From contig MGMG01000090.1 of assembly GCA_001796355.1 (NCBI GenBank), positions 16,092 through 80,091 of the forward strand: 64,000 bases of DNA, in the 5' to 3' direction. How positions within the stretch are numbered: the first letter of the stretch is position 1; every line of letters begins with the position of its first letter. Below are positions 33,443 to 41,172 of the stretch, one piece after another. The notes below the pieces were generated by a model. That model made no database searches. It saw only the letters and a list, made by a program, of their open reading frames with translations, and was not told where the DNA came from. Made by a program: the position numbers and the translations under genes. This stretch comes from Chloroflexi bacterium GWB2_54_36 (lineage in GTDB: Bacteria; Chloroflexota; Anaerolineae; Anaerolineales; Anaerolineaceae).

Positions 33443-35059
33443 TTACAAATTGAACCAGCCAAATTGAAATGGCTTAAGGTTCAAATTGGTGGAATCCGGG
33501 ACGATGCGCAGGTAACTGTTCAACAAATCCAGCCGCGGCTCCGTTCGCAGCTCGCGCGGAATGCGTGCTCCGCGTGACGTATCGCCCAGGTTGAAGATCG
33601 TGAATATTCCCTTGCCTTCCCATCTGCGGGTAAATGCAACCACTCCCGGGTTTTCGGTTTCCACCCATTCCAGCGTGCCCGACGCCAGTTCAGGGTGGGC
33701 TTTTCGCTGGCTGATCAGCATGCGCATAAAATTGAGCAGCGAATCGGGGTCGTTATCCTGGGCAACGACGTTGACCGATCGAAAATCAAACGGAGCAGTG
33801 TCAATCAATGGGGAATAAAACTGGTCCGGTTTTGCAGTCGAGAACCCTGATCTGCGGGTCTCATCCCACTGCATAGGCGTTCGCACCCCATTCCGGTCAG
33901 GAAGCTCGATGTTATCGCCCATGCCAATTTCATCCCCATAATACAAAATGGGAGTGCCAGGCAAACTGTACAGCAGCGCATTCAACATGCGGATTCGGCG
34001 CGGATCATTGCCCATCAAAGGCGCCAAACGGCGGCGAATACCAAGATTAAGCCGCATGCGCGGATCGGGGGCATAGGCGCGCCAAAGCGTGTCGCGCTCT
34101 TCGTCTGTGACCATTTCAAGCGTTAATTCGTCATGATTACGGAGGAAGGTGCACCACTGGCAATTTTTCGGGATGGATGGAGTGCGCTCAAATACCCACT
34201 TGAGCGGAGCTGCATCCTGTTCGTGCAGCGCCAGATACAGCCGCGGCATGAGCGGAAAGTGGAAATTCATGTGCAGTTCGTTGCCGTCAGCAAAATACGG
34301 TCGAACGTCCTCAGGCCATTGATTCGCCTCGCCCAGCAGAATTCGGCCAGGGTAATATTTATCCAGGAAAGCCCGGACTTGCTTAAGAAAGGTGTGCGTC
34401 TCGGGCAAATTCTCACAGTTCGTGCCCTCTCGTTCGTACAAATACGGGATGGCATCTGCGCGAAAGCCATCGATCCCCAGATCCAGCCAAAAGCGCATAA
34501 CCCGCAGTATTTCAGTGCGGACTGCCGGGTTCTCGTAATTCAAATCAGGCTGCGTGGGATAAAAGCGGTGCCAGAAATATTGACCGGCTTTTTCATCCCA
34601 GCTCCAGTTGGACTTCTGGGTGTCGATAAAGATGATGCGGGCATCCGGGTACTTCTGGTCCGAGTCGGACCAAACGTAGTAATCCCTGAATGTTGACGCG
34701 CGATCCGAGCGGCTGGCCTGGAACCAGGGATGCTGGTCAGAGGTGTGATTGAGGACCAGGTCGGTGACGATGCGCAGCCCGCGGCTGTGGGCGCCATTGA
34801 TGAGCGCTTTGAAATCTTCCAACGTGCCGTATTCCCGCAGGACGTCGGTGAAATTGGAAATATCATAGCCGTCATCGCGCAGTGGAGACGGGTAAATGGG
34901 CATCAACCAGATGCAATCGACCCCCAGCGATTGAATGTAATCCAACTTGGAAATCAACCCTTGAAGATCACCCTGCCCATCGCCGTTGCTGTCGCAAAAA
35001 GCCCGAACATAAACCTGGTAGAAAATGGCGTTGAGGTACCAGTTCTGGTTGTCATCCAT
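33443..35059 (-). CDS. treS: Trehalose synthase (maltose alpha-D-glucosyltransferase), GH13
   Basis: A 538-residue alpha-amylase-family enzyme that interconverts maltose and trehalose. The TreS-specific N-terminus (WYLNAIFYQVYVRAF) is followed by LNHTSDQHPWF, the nucleophile Asp in GIDGFRADAIPYLYEREGT, the TreS hallmark NCENLPETHTFLKQVR, the acid Glu in LLGEANQWPED and the transition-state Asp in FLRNHDELTLEM. Standard TreS is about 550-600 residues, so this is complete but without the maltokinase fusion of some relatives. I choose the ATG at 35059 (AAGGGG upstream). Role: trehalose formation for storage or osmotic stress. Confidence 0.9.
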   Translation of the reverse strand: MDDNQNWYLNAIFYQVYVRAFCDSNGDGQGDLQGLISKLDYIQSLGVDCIWLMPIYPSPLRDDGYDISNFTDVLREYGTLEDFKALINGAHSRGLRIVTDLVLNHTSDQHPWFQASRSDRASTFRDYYVWSDSDQKYPDARIIFIDTQKSNWSWDEKAGQYFWHRFYPTQPDLNYENPAVRTEILRVMRFWLDLGIDGFRADAIPYLYEREGTNCENLPETHTFLKQVRAFLDKYYPGRILLGEANQWPEDVRPYFADGNELHMNFHFPLMPRLYLALHEQDAAPLKWVFERTPSIPKNCQWCTFLRNHDELTLEMVTDEERDTLWRAYAPDPRMRLNLGIRRRLAPLMGNDPRRIRMLNALLYSLPGTPILYYGDEIGMGDNIELPDRNGVRTPMQWDETRRSGFSTAKPDQFYSPLIDTAPFDFRSVNVVAQDNDPDSLLNFMRMLISQRKAHPELASGTLEWVETENPGVVAFTRRWEGKGIFTIFNLGDTSRGARIPRELRTEPRLDLLNSYLRIVPDSTNLNLKPFQFGWFNL

Positions 35060-35135
35060 GCTTATTCCCCTTACCTTGAAAAGGATCCGTTCCAGCAGTC
35101 GAGCCAAGCAGACTCATTGATTATATCAAATGGCA

Positions 35136-35181
35136 GCCAATTGTATTGGCGCTTGACATTGTAGTACAATTGTTCTATAAT
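35136..35181 (+). promoter_or_regulatory. Strong promoter and palindrome between treS and the transglycosylase gene
   Basis: TTGACA (35153-35158), 17 bases, TATAAT (35176-35181): an exact sigma-70 consensus, 27 bases before the ATG at 35209. GCCAAT (35136-35141) and ATTGGC (35145-35150), a perfect inverted repeat with 3-base spacing, sit just upstream of the -35 and could be an activator or repressor site for either divergent gene. Confidence 0.8.
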
Positions 35182-35208
35182 TGAAAATATCTTCTGGAGG
35201 AAGCACCC

Positions 35209-35805
35209 ATGGCCGATGTCCGAAAATTTATTTTTCCTGCTTTCATTTTTGCCTCAGCTGCGGTAATTTTCATCACCCGCCTGCTGTACAATCCCGAGCA
35301 GATCGTTCAGGCCGACACAGAGGAACAAGCCAGACAGGCAGAAATGGCAGCGCCGGTTGCTGAGATGCCCCCAGCGGAGAATCCGAATGGCTGCGCGCTG
35401 CCGGCCAGTTACCCCGAGGATATCCACCAATGGTGCCAACCGATCAACCAGGCTGCTGCGTACTACGGCCTGGATCCCCGTTTGATCGCGGCGGTTATGC
35501 TGCAGGAGTCGGGTGGCCACCCGGATGCCTATTCAAAAAGCGGCGCAGTGGGATTAATGCAGGTCATGCCGCGTGATGGATTGGCTGCGGATTTCATGTG
35601 CGCCAATGGCCCCTGCTTTTCCTCCCGGCCTACCATGGAAGAGCTGTTCGACCCGCAATTTAATATCGACTTTGGAACCATGATGTTGTCCGGGCTCATT
35701 TCGAAGTATGGCGACATCCGCGAGGGACTGCGAGCTTATGGGCCAATGGACAGCGGGTACCATTACGCTGATCTGGTTCTGGCAATCTACAATAACTATC
35801 AATAG
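35209..35805 (+). CDS. Lytic transglycosylase (SLT domain)
   Basis: A 198-residue exported peptidoglycan hydrolase. An N-terminal hydrophobic anchor (about 7-25) precedes a linker rich in Ala and Glu, then a compact SLT domain (about 75-195): the catalytic Glu in MLQESGGHPDAYS near 101, GAVGLMQVMP near 113-122, and the end motif YHYADLVLAIYNNY. GGAGG precedes the ATG. It cleaves the MurNAc-GlcNAc bond with anhydro-sugar formation. Divergent from treS, under an excellent sigma-70 promoter. Confidence 0.85.
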   Translation: MADVRKFIFPAFIFASAAVIFITRLLYNPEQIVQADTEEQARQAEMAAPVAEMPPAENPNGCALPASYPEDIHQWCQPINQAAAYYGLDPRLIAAVMLQESGGHPDAYSKSGAVGLMQVMPRDGLAADFMCANGPCFSSRPTMEELFDPQFNIDFGTMMLSGLISKYGDIREGLRAYGPMDSGYHYADLVLAIYNNYQ

Positions 35806-35893
35806 GCATTAAATGGACAGGGGTATCGGTTGAACTAAAACGGCGCTAAAAGATGTCAGTGCGGAACCAGTCGGTCTGTAATTTCGTCCGTGG

Positions 35894-35899
35894 TTATAA
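35894..35899 (+). promoter_or_regulatory. -10 element before the lipoprotein gene
   Basis: TATAAT lies 27 bases before the ATG at 35926, with no good -35 at the usual distance. AGAGG precedes the ATG. Confidence 0.35.
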
Positions 35900-35925
35900 T
35901 TGATTCATCGTTTTTAGAGGAATCT

Positions 35926-36921
35926 ATGAAACCACGCCTCCTGCCGTTGGGTATCTTAATATTTGCAGTCCTGGCCTGCACATTACCGTTTCAACCGACT
36001 GCAATGACGCCTACCCCGTATGACGGCGGAATCATTCAATCCCCGGCAGCGGCAGTCCAAGCGCAGACCGATCTGGCGGCAGTCCTGGGTGTTACCCCGG
36101 GTGAAATAACGATCCGAGATATCCAGTCGAAAGTATGGAGCAATTCGTGCCTGGATGCCCCGGCCGCGAAAGAAACATGCGCCCAACAGCAAGTTGACGG
36201 CTATCAAGTGATTTTGGCCTACGGTGAAGTAATCTACACCTATCATACCGACCTGACCGGCATCCAATTACGCCGTATCCAGCAAGTCTTGAACCCGTCC
36301 CTGGCCGCCTTAGAGGCGCGGGCGCTGTTAGCCGGCATGCTGGGGTACGACCCGGAAACCATCCGGATAACCAACGAAGAAAACCTTCGTTTTCAGGATT
36401 CCTGCCTGGAAATTTCCACCCCGGAAACAGTATGCTCACAAGTGCAAGTGCGCGGCACGCGGATTGAACTGGAGGTCGATGGCGTCCTTTTCGAATTTCG
36501 AAGCGCAGAAGATCCAGTTGCGCCGGTGTTGGCCGTGGCGGCAGGGGTGGATGCCGGGCAACTGGTGATTATGATCTCGCGCGACGGAGGTATCAACCAA
36601 TATTGCGATAATTTGAACATCACACTGGCTGGCAAGGCTATCCAGTATGCTTGCGCAGGCGTTTCCGGGGAAGTTCCGGGAATCACGGATTTGTCGGTAC
36701 AGGACCAGGCGCAATTATTGAAGTGGGTGTTGAAGTTCTCGCCATTCGATACCCGCCAGACCCGGCTGGATAATGTGGCCATTCATCTGACTTTTTACGG
36801 AGCCGGTCAAGAGATCGCGCAGTTTGCCGACCAGCAGGAGATCCAAAAGTTTGCTGAAAATCTATTCAGACTCCCCCAGGCCACGCCTACTCCGTTACCA
36901 ACTGTTGGGCCGGAGGGCTAG
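35926..36921 (+). CDS. Lipoprotein with a duplicated two-cysteine domain
   Basis: A 331-residue lipoprotein: the signal peptide ends in AVLAC with Cys18. Two similar units follow (about residues 45-125 and 127-205). Each has an alpha/beta start (LAAVLGVTPGEITI and LAGMLGYDPETIRI), a strand, then a disulfide-like pair (SCLDAPAAKETCAQ and SCLEISTPETVCSQ) and a beta strand (YGEVIYTYHTD and DGVLFEFRS). The C-terminal part (about 207-330) is a different alpha/beta unit and ends in a Thr/Pro tail. I do not recognise the family; the repeat units occur in secreted proteins of Chloroflexota. No operon partner. Confidence 0.7.
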   Translation: MKPRLLPLGILIFAVLACTLPFQPTAMTPTPYDGGIIQSPAAAVQAQTDLAAVLGVTPGEITIRDIQSKVWSNSCLDAPAAKETCAQQQVDGYQVILAYGEVIYTYHTDLTGIQLRRIQQVLNPSLAALEARALLAGMLGYDPETIRITNEENLRFQDSCLEISTPETVCSQVQVRGTRIELEVDGVLFEFRSAEDPVAPVLAVAAGVDAGQLVIMISRDGGINQYCDNLNITLAGKAIQYACAGVSGEVPGITDLSVQDQAQLLKWVLKFSPFDTRQTRLDNVAIHLTFYGAGQEIAQFADQQEIQKFAENLFRLPQATPTPLPTVGPEG

Positions 36922-36969
36922 GTGGATATAATGAACAATTGCCCTCATTCCGATCATTAAAGGTTCACT

Positions 36970-37851
36970 TTGAAATCCGTCAGTCCCATCATCCTGGCGC
37001 TTATCGCCATTTTATTGTGGAGCACGCTCGCTTTAGCAGGGAATGGTTTGCAAACGGTGCCGCGCTTTCTTTTGCTCGGAATAACCCTTGTAACCAGCGG
37101 AGCAATTTCCTTATTCCGTCGCGACGGGTGGCATGTTCCACTAAAAGTTTTTCTTGTTGGCGTTGGCGGCATCTTTGGGTATCACTTTTTATATTTCACC
37201 GCTTTCGCAAAGGCCCCTGCCGTCGAGACCAACTTGATTAATTATCTCTGGCCGTTACTAATCGTGTTGTTTTCACCACTCTTGCTTGTTGGGACCAGGT
37301 TAAAGGCGAACCACATTCTCGGCGTAATTTGCGGCCTGGCAGGAGCGAGTCTGATCGCAACCGGAGGCAAACCCAACTTACAAGTTCAGTATCTTCCAGG
37401 ATACGCTGCTGCACTGGGAGCCGCGATCACCTGGGCGATATATTCGCTGCTGACCAAGCGCCTCTCGCCCTTTCCAACGAGTTCGGTTGGGGCATTCTGC
37501 CTGATCTCTGGATTGTTGTCGTTGAGTATCTATTTCATTCAGGGCGGGAGCCTTAATGCCATTAGCATGGTTACGCCAACGCAATGGATTTTCTTGATTT
37601 TGGTGGGGATCGGTCCCATGGGGGCTGCCTTTTTCTTATGGGATGCAGCGCTCAAACGCGGCGATCCGCGAGTCATTGGTTCATTAGCTTACCTGGCCCC
37701 CTTCCTCTCGACCTTGAACCTGGTCATTTTTGCCGGTCAACATTTGGCACTGATCTCTTTTTTGGCCATGTTGTTGATCATCGCCGGTGCCGTCATCGGT
37801 TCTTGGAGCGGGAATTTAAGCTTGTCAAAAACAGTGGCAGATCGGGTATAA
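36970..37851 (+). CDS. EamA/DMT-family transporter
   Basis: A 293-residue inner-membrane permease with about ten helices formed by two EamA repeats (about 5-135 and 148-280). Typical features: YFTAFAKAPAVETNLINYLWP at 76-96 (given here as its first 20 residues at most in family terms), the GASLIATGG loop near 125 and WDAALKRGDPRVIGSLAYLAP near 225-245 (both typical DMT segments). Probably exports a metabolite or amino acid. TTG start at 36970 has AAAGG before it. It lies 48 bases after the lipoprotein gene. Confidence 0.82.
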   Translation: MKSVSPIILALIAILLWSTLALAGNGLQTVPRFLLLGITLVTSGAISLFRRDGWHVPLKVFLVGVGGIFGYHFLYFTAFAKAPAVETNLINYLWPLLIVLFSPLLLVGTRLKANHILGVICGLAGASLIATGGKPNLQVQYLPGYAAALGAAITWAIYSLLTKRLSPFPTSSVGAFCLISGLLSLSIYFIQGGSLNAISMVTPTQWIFLILVGIGPMGAAFFLWDAALKRGDPRVIGSLAYLAPFLSTLNLVIFAGQHLALISFLAMLLIIAGAVIGSWSGNLSLSKTVADRV

Positions 37852-37903
37852 ACCCTCACGATCCAACGCGAGGGTTGCGTAGTTATAAATGAATATTTTC
37901 TGA

Positions 37904-38020
37904 TATAATCGCCTATCGATGAGGTTACATACACACCTTTGCGCCAAACTTGGTGAGGTAGCCCTTAACTTCGGAAATGCCAACACTGTGTATGTAGCCT
38001 ATTTGAAACTACTAGGTTAC
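37904..38020 (+). ncRNA. Structured leader upstream of tRNA-Gly
   Basis: A strong -10 (TATAAT, 37904-37909) is followed after about 12 bases by AGGTTACATACACA (37922-37935), which pairs with TGTGTATGTAGCCT (37987-38000) through 13 Watson-Crick pairs and one G-U pair. Inside lies a second hairpin (CCAAACTTGG at 37944-37953 within CACC and GGTG). The 37988-37998 arm is also perfectly complementary to tRNA bases 38060-38070. No -35 is clear. I recognise no named RNA family; treat as a candidate structured leader of the tRNA transcript. Confidence 0.45.
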
Positions 38021-38022
38021 CT

Positions 38023-38093
38023 GCGGGCATAGTTCAGTGGTAGAACGGTAGCCTTCCAAGCTACATACACGGGTTCGAATCCCGTTGCCCGCT
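38023..38093 (+). tRNA. tRNA-Gly (TCC)
   Basis: Acceptor GCGGGCA with TGCCCGC, discriminator T, D-arm GTTCAGTGGTAGAAC, anticodon TCC in loop CTTCCAA and T-arm ACGGGTTCGAATCCCGT. 71 bases; CCA is not encoded. Located between the EamA gene and a repeat array. Confidence 0.95.
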
Positions 38094-38101
38094 CTACTTT
38101 T

Positions 38102-38406
38102 TGTAGGATAAGCTTTAGCTTGTCCATTTTTTTGACCTGAGATTTTACATTATTCCCGACGAGCTACTGCTCGCCTGCGCAAGCTAAAGCTTACGCTACA
38201 TTTTTGTAGGATAAGCTTTAGCTTGTCTATTTTTTTGCCTCCCGGTTTTACATCAAACCGGACGAGCTATCGCTCGCCTGCGCAAGCTAAAGCTTACGCT
38301 ACATTTTTGTAGGATAAGCTTTAGCTTGTCTATTTTTTCTGACCTGGGAGTTTACATTATCCCCGACGAGCTACTGCTCGCCTGCGCAAGCTGAAGCTTA
38401 CGCTAC
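38102..38406. repeat. Three tandem 103-bp palindromic units
   Basis: Units start at 38102, 38205 and 38308 (exact 103-base period). Each begins TGTAGGATAAGCTTTAGCTT and ends with the near-complementary GCAAGCTAAAGCTTACGCTA(C), so each unit folds as a long hairpin. An inner hairpin CGAGCTACTGCTCG sits near the right arm. The central parts differ slightly between units. No reading frame. The array begins 9 bases after tRNA-Gly and fills most of the 378 bases to the alr stop. Confidence 0.9.
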
Positions 38407-38471
38407 TTAATAATTTATTTCTTCGCGATCTTTGCGTTTTAATGTTTAATACCTACCTTCGAAGACCCTAC

Positions 38472-39599
38472 TTACCCCCGGTACTTTCTCACCACCCGCG
38501 GCAGCAGGCCGGTCGTGACCTCGTAATTGATCGACCCGGCCAGGCGGCCAACTTCTTCCGCGGATACCCGCTCCGCGCCCTGCTGGCCGACCAACACCAC
38601 CTCGTCATTTTGCTGGACGCCCGGGATGCCGGTCACATCGATCACAAATTGATCCATGCATACCCGCCCGATGATCGGCGCCCGCTGACCGTGTACCAGC
38701 ACAATGCCCTTATTGCTCAAAATGCGATGATAGCCATCACCATAACCCACCGGTACCAGGGCTGCTGTCGTCGGCCGACCGGTGACGAAAGTCCGGCCGT
38801 AGCTCACCCCTGCCCCAACCGGCAGTTCGCGCACGCGGCTGACCGTGCTCTTAAGCGTCAGCGCCGGGTGCAACTCAAACACCGGCTCCCACTCGGAAGA
38901 TGGTTTCATTCCGTACATGGCAATTCCCGGGCGGACGGCATTGTAATGCGCTTCGGGCAGTTTCATGGTCGTGGCGCTATTGGCCGCATGGATGATCGGA
39001 ATATCCATCCCGGTATTCCTGATTGCTGCGATGACCTGGTCAAATTCAGCAATTTGCTGCCGCACCCAGGTCTGGTCGCTGGCGTCGGCAGTGGCAAAAT
39101 GGGTGAACAAACCCTCCACCCGAATGCCCGGCAGCGCTCGGGCAGCCTGTAGAAACGGGACGACCTCGGCTGACAGCAAGCCGTACCGGCTCATCCCGGT
39201 ATCCACTTTGACGTGTACCGGCATCGTTTTCCCCTGAGCAGCGGCTGACGCAGAAAGCGCCTGAGCAAATTCCGGCGTGATGGTGCTGGGGGTCAAATTC
39301 CATTGCACGAATGCGTCAGCGCCAGTTGGCGGGGTATAGCCCATCACCAACACGGGCGCATCGATGCCAGCCTGACGCAGTTCAATTCCCTCAGTTAGCC
39401 GGTGAACCGCCAACCGGGTGGCTCCTGCCTCCAGCGCCGCGCGGGCGACCGGAACGGCGCCGTGCCCATAGGCGTTGGCCTTGACCACCGCCATCACCTG
39501 AACGGTTGAGCCAACATGCCGGACAAATGACCTGACATTCTTGCGAATCGCCTCCAGATCAATTTCTGCCCAGGTTACTACGCCTTCGATGTCCGCCAT
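38472..39599 (-). CDS. alr: Alanine racemase
   Basis: A 375-residue PLP enzyme that interconverts L- and D-alanine for peptidoglycan. The PLP-binding Lys is in VVKANAYGHGAV near residue 40, and the second catalytic base is the Tyr in GAGVSYGRTF near 270. Residues HVKVDTGMSRYG near 135 and the C-terminal VCMDQFVIDVT also match the family. I choose the ATG at 39599, 7 bases after GGGGAG. It is downstream of livF on the same strand, directly behind a hairpin that could act as a terminator, so its expression may depend on read-through. Confidence 0.92.
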   Translation of the reverse strand: MADIEGVVTWAEIDLEAIRKNVRSFVRHVGSTVQVMAVVKANAYGHGAVPVARAALEAGATRLAVHRLTEGIELRQAGIDAPVLVMGYTPPTGADAFVQWNLTPSTITPEFAQALSASAAAQGKTMPVHVKVDTGMSRYGLLSAEVVPFLQAARALPGIRVEGLFTHFATADASDQTWVRQQIAEFDQVIAAIRNTGMDIPIIHAANSATTMKLPEAHYNAVRPGIAMYGMKPSSEWEPVFELHPALTLKSTVSRVRELPVGAGVSYGRTFVTGRPTTAALVPVGYGDGYHRILSNKGIVLVHGQRAPIIGRVCMDQFVIDVTGIPGVQQNDEVVLVGQQGAERVSAEEVGRLAGSINYEVTTGLLPRVVRKYRG

Positions 39600-39617
39600 A
39601 AAATTTCTCCCCAAAAG

Positions 39618-39644
39618 AGGGGTTTTGGCGTGACCAAAACCCCT
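39618..39644 (-). terminator. Hairpin between livF and alr
   Basis: AGGGGTTTTGG and CCAAAACCCCT form a perfect 11-bp stem with a 5-base loop. On the minus strand it is followed by CTTTTGG, a short T-run, so it is a moderate intrinsic terminator of the liv operon. The alr ribosome site lies within 15 bases of the stem. Confidence 0.65.
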
Positions 39645-39688
39645 CACTGAAAGTGAATGCTGCTTCTTTATACCACCTGTTGAACGAA

Positions 39689-40405
39689 TTAGCCGCCCAG
39701 ATACGCCTCGCGCACGCGGGTATCATGCAGCAGTTCATCTCCGGTACCGCTGAAAACGATGGTGCCCGTCTCCAGCACATAGCCGCGCTGGGCGGTTCGC
39801 AGAGCCATGTTGGCGTTTTGCTCCACCAACAACACCGTGGTCCCGCTGGCATTGATTTCTCTAATCACCCGGAAAATCTCGCGCACCAGCACCGGGCTCA
39901 ACCCCATCGATGGCTCATCCAGCAACACCATCTGACCGCGGCTCATCAAAGCCCTGCCGACCGCCAGCATTTGCTGTTCACCGCCCGAGAGCGTGCCGCC
40001 TAGCTGTACTTTGCGTTCCTCCAAGCGTGGGAAGATGGCAAAAACCCGTTCGTAATCCTTGGCGACTTCGGCCTTATCCTTGCGCTGCCAGGTGGCCAGT
40101 TTCAAGTTTTCAAGCACGGTCAAGCTGCCGAAGATCCCACGACCTTCGGGAACCTGGGCGATTCCCATTCCAACAATTTTGTCTGCCGGAATTTTCGCCA
40201 GGCTGGCGCCTTTGTACATGATTTGCCCAGTGTAAGGGAGCATGCCTGAAATTGCCCGCAGAGTGGATGATTTACCTGCTCCGTTTGCGCCGATCAGGGT
40301 GACGATTTCACCTTCCATCACATCAAAGCTGATATTCTTCACCGCCTTGATGTTGCCGTAAGAGACGCTCAAATCCCGAATCGAGAGGTAGGCGCCACTG
40401 CTCAT
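39689..40405 (-). CDS. livF: Branched-chain amino acid ABC transporter ATPase LivF
   Basis: A 238-residue ATPase of the HAAT uptake family: Walker A GANGAGKSST near 38, signature LSGGEQQMLAVGRALMSR near 138, Walker B MVLLDEPSMGLSPVLV near 158 and the closing LVEQNANMAL, typical of LivF. The start codon overlaps the livG stop (ATGA). Together with LivG it powers the LivHM channel. Confidence 0.93.
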   Translation of the reverse strand: MSSGAYLSIRDLSVSYGNIKAVKNISFDVMEGEIVTLIGANGAGKSSTLRAISGMLPYTGQIMYKGASLAKIPADKIVGMGIAQVPEGRGIFGSLTVLENLKLATWQRKDKAEVAKDYERVFAIFPRLEERKVQLGGTLSGGEQQMLAVGRALMSRGQMVLLDEPSMGLSPVLVREIFRVIREINASGTTVLLVEQNANMALRTAQRGYVLETGTIVFSGTGDELLHDTRVREAYLGG

Positions 40406-41172
40406 TGGTCACCTCCTTCGCCAAGGTATGCCTCGAGCACTTTAGGATTGGCTCGAATCTCTGCCGGCAAACCTTCAGCGATTGTAGCGCCAAAGTCAAG
40501 CACTTTCAAACGCTCACAGATGCCCATGACCAGGCGCATCTGGTGCTCGATGAGCAGGATGGTCAGACCAAATTCCTTGCGAATCCACAGGATAAATTCC
40601 ATCAACTGTTCGATCTCGCGCGGATTCATGCCTGCTGCCGGTTCATCCAGCAGCAGCAGCTTGGGGCCGGTTGCCAGAGCGCGGGCAATCTCTAACCGGC
40701 GCTGCGACCCGTAAGGCAGGTTTTTAGCCAGATCATCGGCAAAATGGTCCAGTTTGAAGATCTCCAGCAGGTCGAGCGCTTTGTTGGTAAAAAGCTCTTC
40801 CTGCGCCCGGTAACGGCCGATGTGAAGCAGCGACTCCCAGGATGAGTATTTCATCCAGTTATAGTAAGCGATGCGGACATTGTCAAGCACTGTCAGATCT
40901 TTGAACAGGCGGATATTTTGGAAAGTACGCGCGATCCCTAGCTGGGTGATTGCATTCGGTTTTCTACCCACCAATTCCTGACCGTTGAGTTGGATACTCC
41001 CCTCAGTAGCTTTATAGACCCCGGTGACAAGGTTAAAGATGGTGGTTTTTCCAGCCCCGTTCGGGCCGATGATGCCCACCAGTTCGCCCGGTTCCAGGTC
41101 AAGGTTGAAATCGGAGACGGCGCACAGCCCGCCAAAGTAATGCGTTACGTGATCAGCTCGCAGAAGTGCCAT
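40402..41172 (-). CDS. livG: Branched-chain amino acid ABC transporter ATPase LivG
   Basis: A 256-residue ATPase: Walker A GPNGAGKTTIFN near 38, signature LPYGSQRRLEIARAL near 146, Walker B LLLLDEPAAGMNPREIE near 168 and the H-loop LLIEHQMRLVM, all LivG-like. I choose the ATG at 41172 because AGGAGGTG lies 5 bases before it; it overlaps the end of livM by 20 bases. Part of the livKHMGF operon. Confidence 0.93.
   Translation of the reverse strand: MALLRADHVTHYFGGLCAVSDFNLDLEPGELVGIIGPNGAGKTTIFNLVTGVYKATEGSIQLNGQELVGRKPNAITQLGIARTFQNIRLFKDLTVLDNVRIAYYNWMKYSSWESLLHIGRYRAQEELFTNKALDLLEIFKLDHFADDLAKNLPYGSQRRLEIARALATGPKLLLLDEPAAGMNPREIEQLMEFILWIRKEFGLTILLIEHQMRLVMGICERLKVLDFGATIAEGLPAEIRANPKVLEAYLGEGGDQ

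Noticed and set aside
37922-38000. Known structured RNA (4.5S RNA, T-box or tmRNA piece) upstream of tRNA-Gly
   Set aside because: None of the conserved motifs of these families (such as the GGAA-capped SRP helix or the T-box specifier arrangement) could be matched.
38102-38406. CRISPR array
   Set aside because: Three units repeat the whole 103 bases including the centre; there are no short repeats with unique spacers and no cas genes.
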